From assembly GCA_025024175.1 (NCBI GenBank), contig QCXZ01000001.1, positions 13,640,001 to 13,704,000 of the forward strand: 64,000 nucleotides of DNA, given 5' to 3'. The position numbers and the translations under genes were made by a program. The notes beneath the pieces are model-generated. The model saw only the letters and a program-made list of their open reading frames with translations, searched no databases and was not told where the DNA came from. Origin of the DNA: Rhyzopertha dominica (lineage: Eukaryota; Arthropoda; Insecta; Coleoptera; Bostrichidae). Of the stretch, positions 59,301 to 64,000 are shown in pieces. Every line of letters begins with the position of its first letter. The stretch's first letter is position 1.

Positions 59301-62300
59301 ATTAACTTTGCACAATTTTTAGGCAGAACGTGACTTGCGTATAGCACAGTCGGAGTTTGATAGACAAGCTGAAATAACAAAGCTTTTATTGGAGGGAGTT
59401 AGCAGTTCACATGCTGCACACTTAAGATGTTTGCATGAATTCATTGAGACGCAGGCAAGATTTTATTCCCAGTGCACTACAATCATGACAGATTTGCAAA
59501 GAGATTTGGCTAGGTAAGTAAGAATATCAAATTCGTTGGTGTATTGAGTTTTATAGAAGTAATAGCGTAATATACAAACACTGAGATAGGTAACATAGTA
59601 AGTTGTAAAACAGACCAGTTCACACATTGTTTGAATTCTGTTTACTCTCTGAAGTGCATTATACTTAACAGTAATTATATCTAATCTCTTCACAATAATT
59701 CAAATAATATTGGTTATTTGTGTTTGCTACTGTATGCTATTTGTGTGCATGTTTCAGTGCTGTCAAACCTGGCCCGGTGTTGCGTGTTAATAGTGAAGAT
59801 TTGGAAACTGTCGCTCCTACTAAACTTTCCACTTTCACTCCTGTTGACATATCCTCTGTTGATAATACTAATTTTTCAGCTAACTAAGCTTTGCTTGATG
59901 TGTAATTGAATATTATTTTTATTTATTTATTTTGTTAATTGCAAGCATGATTAGAATTTGATTGATTCTTAGTTGTTAAGTAATTTTTGTAGAGCTTCAG
60001 AAATGTATTTTAGAAATGCGGAATTTTTTCTTTCATAGTCAAATATTATGTCGGATAACTACTTTTCTAGAATGGATTTAGACACATTTTCTCTACATAT
60101 CTACAGGAAAATGGCTTTTATCTGCTTCAAAATATTCCACTTGAGCTAAGATACACAACTGTTGTATAAATTATTGGTACTCATCCTCGACAAGCTCTAA
60201 TTCTCTGGACACATGATGCTTTTGAATATCGGACACAGTCAAATCGTCTTACCTTTAGTGCATTTTTTATTTTGGGACTAACTTATAGTCATATGGTGCC
60301 ATATCTGGTGATGATGGAAGGTATTCCACTTTGGTGATGTTTTTTTTTTTGCCATAAAGTTCATGTGTTGGGGCATAGTGATAGCAAAAGATTCAGTTGT
60401 TCAAAGTTTTGGATGGTTATTTCAAATGAAATTTCCAGATAATGTCTATTCACTGTACATTCTTGTTCAACGAGTTCAAAATGTACAATGCCCATCCCTG
60501 TTTAAAAAAGACGGACATTGTTTTGATATGTGATCATGACATTATTTTTTTTATATCATTACGTACTTTGGCGTTCTCTTACCCTGTCATACTAGAAATA
60601 TAAAGTTCTGTTTCCAATAATTATTTTGTAAATAATGACGAATGTGAAAAAAAGATTAGAAAAAACTGTGTTCTCTATCATATTTGCTCGTCAGAATTTT
60701 TGGAACAATATCCACAGAAATTTTTTTCACTTGTAAAACTTGTAAAAGTTCAGCTCTTCCACAGTAATCCTTATACTGATATTAATTTATCAGCTCTACA
60801 CTCTCTCCATATATTAATGTTTTTTCTTGTTCTTGTGTAAATCTGTTTTAATGTTATTGTTGCTTACAGGTCAAATGGCATGTGTAATTGAAGTTAAAGT
60901 TTGATAGATAGTGATTACTACCAATACATTGACTAGTGTGATAAACCAGTATAAATTGATTTTTGTGAAATGTGATTATGATTTTTGCAGTTTAATTTTC
61001 CATACTTATATAAACAAGCATACATATTAACATCAGATACTTTGATTTTGATATTGTGGAAGGGTATGTTTTCTAAAAAATGTAATTTTTGGCTTTCGAA
61101 AGTAGTATATTCTCTAAAAGAACTTGTATTTTCAAATTTGCTAGGCTAGTTTTACAATATTGAAAAAAATGTATTTAAATAATTAAAATGGAATTTGCAT
61201 ATATAGTTGCAATAGGGATGCTTCTAGGAGTGAGGTATGAGAGAGATCAGTATGGATATAAATTATATAATAATATAAATTAGATTTATAAAATTATGTA
61301 CTTGTTTTACTAATGATTTAAAGTGATTAAAGTTTTTAGTTTGAGATAAACTGTTTTTGAATATTGATCATGTAGAAGCTAAAAAAAATCAATTTTTAGT
61401 GAACACTTAACATCTTTTACACTGGAAATTAATATAAATTTTCAGACCTAATGTGCGCTAGAAAAAGTGTAAATGTGATTGTAGTGCTAAGGTATGCATT
61501 GCAGGATGCTGCTTGTTGATTTGTCAACATGCACTTATGTTATACCATTTGTATAGAAAGAAAAGATGCAAAGGCATAGAGAAATCAGTTGCATTTTTTA
61601 GAAATACATTAATTTTGTATATAGTTTGTCTAGTATTTTATTGTAAGTACTAGATTTGCTTCTGCCCTTTACTAAATACAAATAATATTCGTACATCGCT
61701 TAAGTGTATGATGTTTATATTTTAACTGAGCAATAAGTTTGTAAAATTATCATTTTATTAATAAAGTACTGTAGTGCTTTGCTGCAAATTTAGATTGGTG
61801 ATGGAATTAAATGCATGAAAATTGGCCGAATAAATTGCTTTCTAATTCACAGACATGGTAAAGTTATAAAGGCATAATATAATGTGTAGTACTCAGGTGT
61901 AAGNAAATGAAGATCAAACATTTATAAAAACAGTAGCAACTAGGAATTTTAGATTGTTTATGTGCAAGGACTTACTTGAAAAATGTAATTTGTTTTACTA
62001 ATGCAAGACATTTAAAAAATATACAATTGAACTTTCTGTAATTCTGTCGAGTAGCTTCATTCAATGTTGATCTGTACTGTGCTTCTGCTATTGCATATAA
62101 TCATGTAAGAACACCAATATTAGAGACGTACGTCTATACAATTTACAGTAGAACTGTAATTATTAACTAGTTATAACTACATGCTAATCATATTATAAGT
62201 ACTTAGCAGTGAGTGTACTCCATTCCAAACTAATATAATTATATTAGTTTGGAAATCATCATGTCTTCTTCTGTGAGGCCATTGCAGTCTAATAAAGGTG

Positions 62301-63963
62301 CACATCGACATCTAGTGGTAATGGTATTATAGTAAGAAATATACAGCGTGTCCCGCATTATGTGGGCAACCTCTCAGAATCCGAAAACTGATGCAAAAAT
62401 AACACTATTTTACAGTATAACTTTTTTTTGAAATAACGCCCGCCTTCTGAGATATTGACTCTTAAACAAGGAGTAAGAGAAACAGTTTTTCAAAAATATC
62501 TCTTATACCGGTTGATATAATTTCATCAAATATTGGCTATTATTATTTGAAGTGGAGACTGTTAAAATGATGTGCACATTTTTTTAATAAATGATTTGGG
62601 GGGCCAGGAGGGGGCCAACCCCCCCACACTTTAACCATTAGGTTTAAAATGATTAAGTATCTAAAAAAAATGTTTTTAATCATTGGGCCTTGTAAACAAA
62701 AAAAGATACTCTGTTCATGCGGCTAAAATTGACCCTTTCCTAGAAAATTGCAGTTGAATGTTACGATTCACATTTTCACTGCTTAACTAAATCTTTTTTT
62801 TATCAAATTGGCCATGGCAAATAACAAAACTGTGTTTGATGTCACTGTTACAATAACATTTTGAAAATACTTTACATTATTTGTTGCAAAAATCTTCATA
62901 TAAATAAGTACGCTGGCGTACATTATGAATATTCCATTACTATTATTTCAGAATTTTTACAATTTTTAGTCAAAATATCAATATAACAGTGACATCTAAC
63001 ACATTTTAATTTTTTATCACGACCAATTTGATAAAACAATTGATTTAGTTAAGCAGTGAAAGTGTGAATCCTAAAATTCAACTGCAATTTTCTCAGAAAT
63101 GGTCAATTTTAGGCGCCTGAACAAAGAGTACGTTTATTTGTTTGCAAGGCCCAAAGAATAAAAAACACATATTTTTGACATCAATAGTTAACCGTTTCAA
63201 AGTCAAGCAATAAAATGTGGGAGGTTGGTCACCTCCCCCCCCCCAAAACATGTGTGCATCATTTTAACGGCTTCCACTTCAAATAATAATAACCAAAATT
63301 TGATGAGATTATATCAACCGGTCTGAGATATTTTTGATAAACTGTTTCTCTTCCCCCATGTTTAAGAGTGAATATCCCAGTAGGCGGGCGTTATTTAAAA
63401 AAAAAATAGTTTTATTTTTGCACCAGTTTTTAGATTCCGAGAGGTTGCCCACATAATGGGAGACACCCTGTATACCTAACAAATAAATTCAAATTAGCTT
63501 TCATGACATTAGGTTTTTAATTTTTCTTACACTGTATATGACAAACATGTTTATTTATCAAAATTTTAGCATGGCTTTCTTTTAAATTTATTTGTGCAAG
63601 CACAATTATTGTTACTTAGTTAATATTACTTTATATTTAACAGTATGTCCTCAATGCCTGGCGTGACTCCTTATACTCCTGTAACCCCATCTGATAGAGA
63701 TAGCAGTACAAGTCCACAAAATGGTCTGAAAAAGGCACGAGTTTTGTACGACTATGATGCCAAAGATGCGACGGAGTTGAGTTTGATGGCAGATGAGGTA
63801 AACAAGATTATTTAAGATAACATATATGTATATGGTTTAGCAAACTTTTTTTTAGATTATACTAGTAAAAGAGACTGACAAAGGAGATGATGATTATTTC
63901 ATGGGACAAAGAGGTCAGCAGACAGGAAAAGTGCCTAAAGCATTCCTGGAAGTGCTGTTGTAA
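56388..63963 (+). CDS. EndoB: endophilin B (N-BAR and SH3 domain protein)
   Basis: Cytoplasmic membrane-curving protein of the SH3GLB family, acting at endosome, autophagosome and mitochondrial membranes. Exons 56388-56453, 56726-57223, 59215-59250, 59323-59513, 63644-63797, 63856-63963; phases agree; 350 residues, normal for the family. The start MMDFNVKKIVKDAGAALSR is the amphipathic H0 helix. The BAR domain (about residues 23-250) holds EEKLGTSEKTELDAHFENLW, FIYDKIEKKRPARLSNLEYL and YGAALIKVGQYEQKLG. After a Pro/Ser/Thr linker comes SH3: ARVLYDYDAKDATELSL (ALYDY-type), DYFMGQRG, GKVPKAFLEVLL (the PxxY position reads PKAF). A second in-frame ATG (56391) may be the true start. Confidence 0.95.
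57967..59138 (-). mobile_element. Tc1-like transposon, decayed, in endophilin B intron
   Basis: Ends CTCTCCTGGACAA and (inverted) CACTCCTGGACAA flank 1172 bp, with TA on each side (57965-57966, 59139-59140). On the minus strand the N-terminal helix-turn-helix is legible (EVVQALTLHNKRYYRRYIAT, then EVNRYSQVINHFNETE and CRPGQSQSARNERLLW), and the C-terminal block NIWQNVMQNLIRSMSKRINA appears at about 58190-58260. The catalytic middle is unreadable; stops are frequent. Confidence 0.85.
59758..59887 (+). CDS. EndoB: alternative terminal exon of endophilin B, SH3-less isoform
   Basis: Acceptor gtttcag at 59757 accepts the same phase as the SH3 exon at 63644. The exon codes SAVKPGPVLRVNSEDLETV and on to DNTNFSAN, then TAA at 59885-59887. 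Inclusion would end the protein after the BAR domain with a 42-residue tail instead of linker plus SH3. No good donor was seen before the stop, so it would be a terminal exon with its own long 3' UTR. Confidence 0.65.
60120..60620 (-). pseudogene. mariner transposase relic
   Basis: Minus-strand codons include KVEYLPSSPDMAPYDYKLVP (YSPDLAPxD block with the third catalytic Asp position), DDLTVSDIQKHHVSRELE, and a C-terminal VEYFEADKSHF. Stops and shifts break the frame. It lies in the region that is 3' UTR of the SH3-less transcript and intron of the SH3 transcript. Confidence 0.65.
61760..61765 (+). terminator. possible poly(A) signal of the SH3-less transcript
   Basis: AATAAA about 1.9 kb after the stop at 59887, followed by GTACTGTAG. 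Earlier weak variants exist, so assignment is tentative. Confidence 0.3.
62344..63470. mobile_element. 1.1-kb hairpin MITE with TA duplication
   Basis: CAGCGTGTCCCGCATTATG at 62344 and its inverse ending GACACCCTG at 63470, flanked by TA on each side. The two halves pair along most of the length: gtgggcaacctct / gaggttgcccac, tataccggttgatata / tatatcaaccggt, and ataacaaaactgtg-proximal sequences down to a short loop near 62900-62950. No coding capacity. It ends 173 bp before the SH3 exon of endophilin B. Confidence 0.85.
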
Positions 63964-63967
63964 TAAA
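63962..63967 (+). terminator. AATAAA overlapping the endophilin B stop
   Basis: The stop TAA (63961-63963) runs straight into TAAATT, so AATAAA overlaps the stop codon. It may be used, but the window ends 33 bp later and more distal signals cannot be seen. Confidence 0.3.
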
Positions 63968-64000
63968 TTACCTACCAAGAAAACTTACATATTTGGAATA

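Noticed and set aside
1..64000. tRNA, rRNA or snRNA genes
   Set aside because: I looked for tRNA box A/B pairs with a cloverleaf and for rRNA-like blocks and saw none; a covariance-model scan would be decisive.

Overview
This is eukaryotic, AT-rich nuclear DNA with spliced genes (GT-AG introns from about 50 bp to 4 kb) set in dense transposon debris. Protein sequences and transposon types (Penelope-like, Tigger, Tc1/mariner, Crypton, THAP-type DNA transposon) point to an insect; I cannot fix the order. Scattered single n characters show a draft-quality sequence. No bacterial-type operon, CRISPR array, tRNA or rRNA was seen.

Layout. (1) About 1-23.8 kb, + strand: the 3' two thirds of Piezo (mechanosensitive channel), from blade repeats through beam, anchor, outer helix, cap and inner helix to the stop at 23803. 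Its introns hold a Penelope-like element (2.45-4.07 kb), a Tigger element with TA duplication (7286-9396), a fold-back element (11.05-12.22 kb) and a nested pair of unclassified repeats (14.98-18.37 kb). (2) 23.9-26.9 kb: repeat debris. (3) 26993-32378, - strand: ACOT9-type mitochondrial acyl-CoA thioesterase, five coding exons, one apparently a GC-AG intron; its large intron holds the second copy of the nested repeat, itself split by a Penelope-like remnant. (4) 32.4-36.7 kb: spacer between divergently transcribed genes. (5) 36722-41506, + strand: dolichyldiphosphatase DOLPP1, five coding exons. (6) 41.5-56.3 kb: mostly repeats: a palindromic Penelope terminus with hammerhead-like cores, MITEs, a THAP transposon relic, an unrecognised - strand spliced locus (48.0-49.6 kb), a 123-bp tandem array and a Crypton tyrosine-recombinase relic. 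(7) 56388-63963, + strand: endophilin B (N-BAR plus SH3), with an alternative terminal exon that would give an SH3-less protein, plus Tc1, mariner and hairpin-MITE insertions in its introns.

The four recognised genes do not form a pathway; they are ordinary conserved neighbours. The unusual content is in the mobile DNA: a 2.1-kb element with about 460-bp inverted ends and an ATGCCGTA-like motif array, dated by an 'empty' second copy of its target; and hammerhead-like motifs in several Penelope termini. I see no convincing wholly new cellular system. All exon borders below were inferred by eye from reading frame, splice consensus and remembered family sequence.
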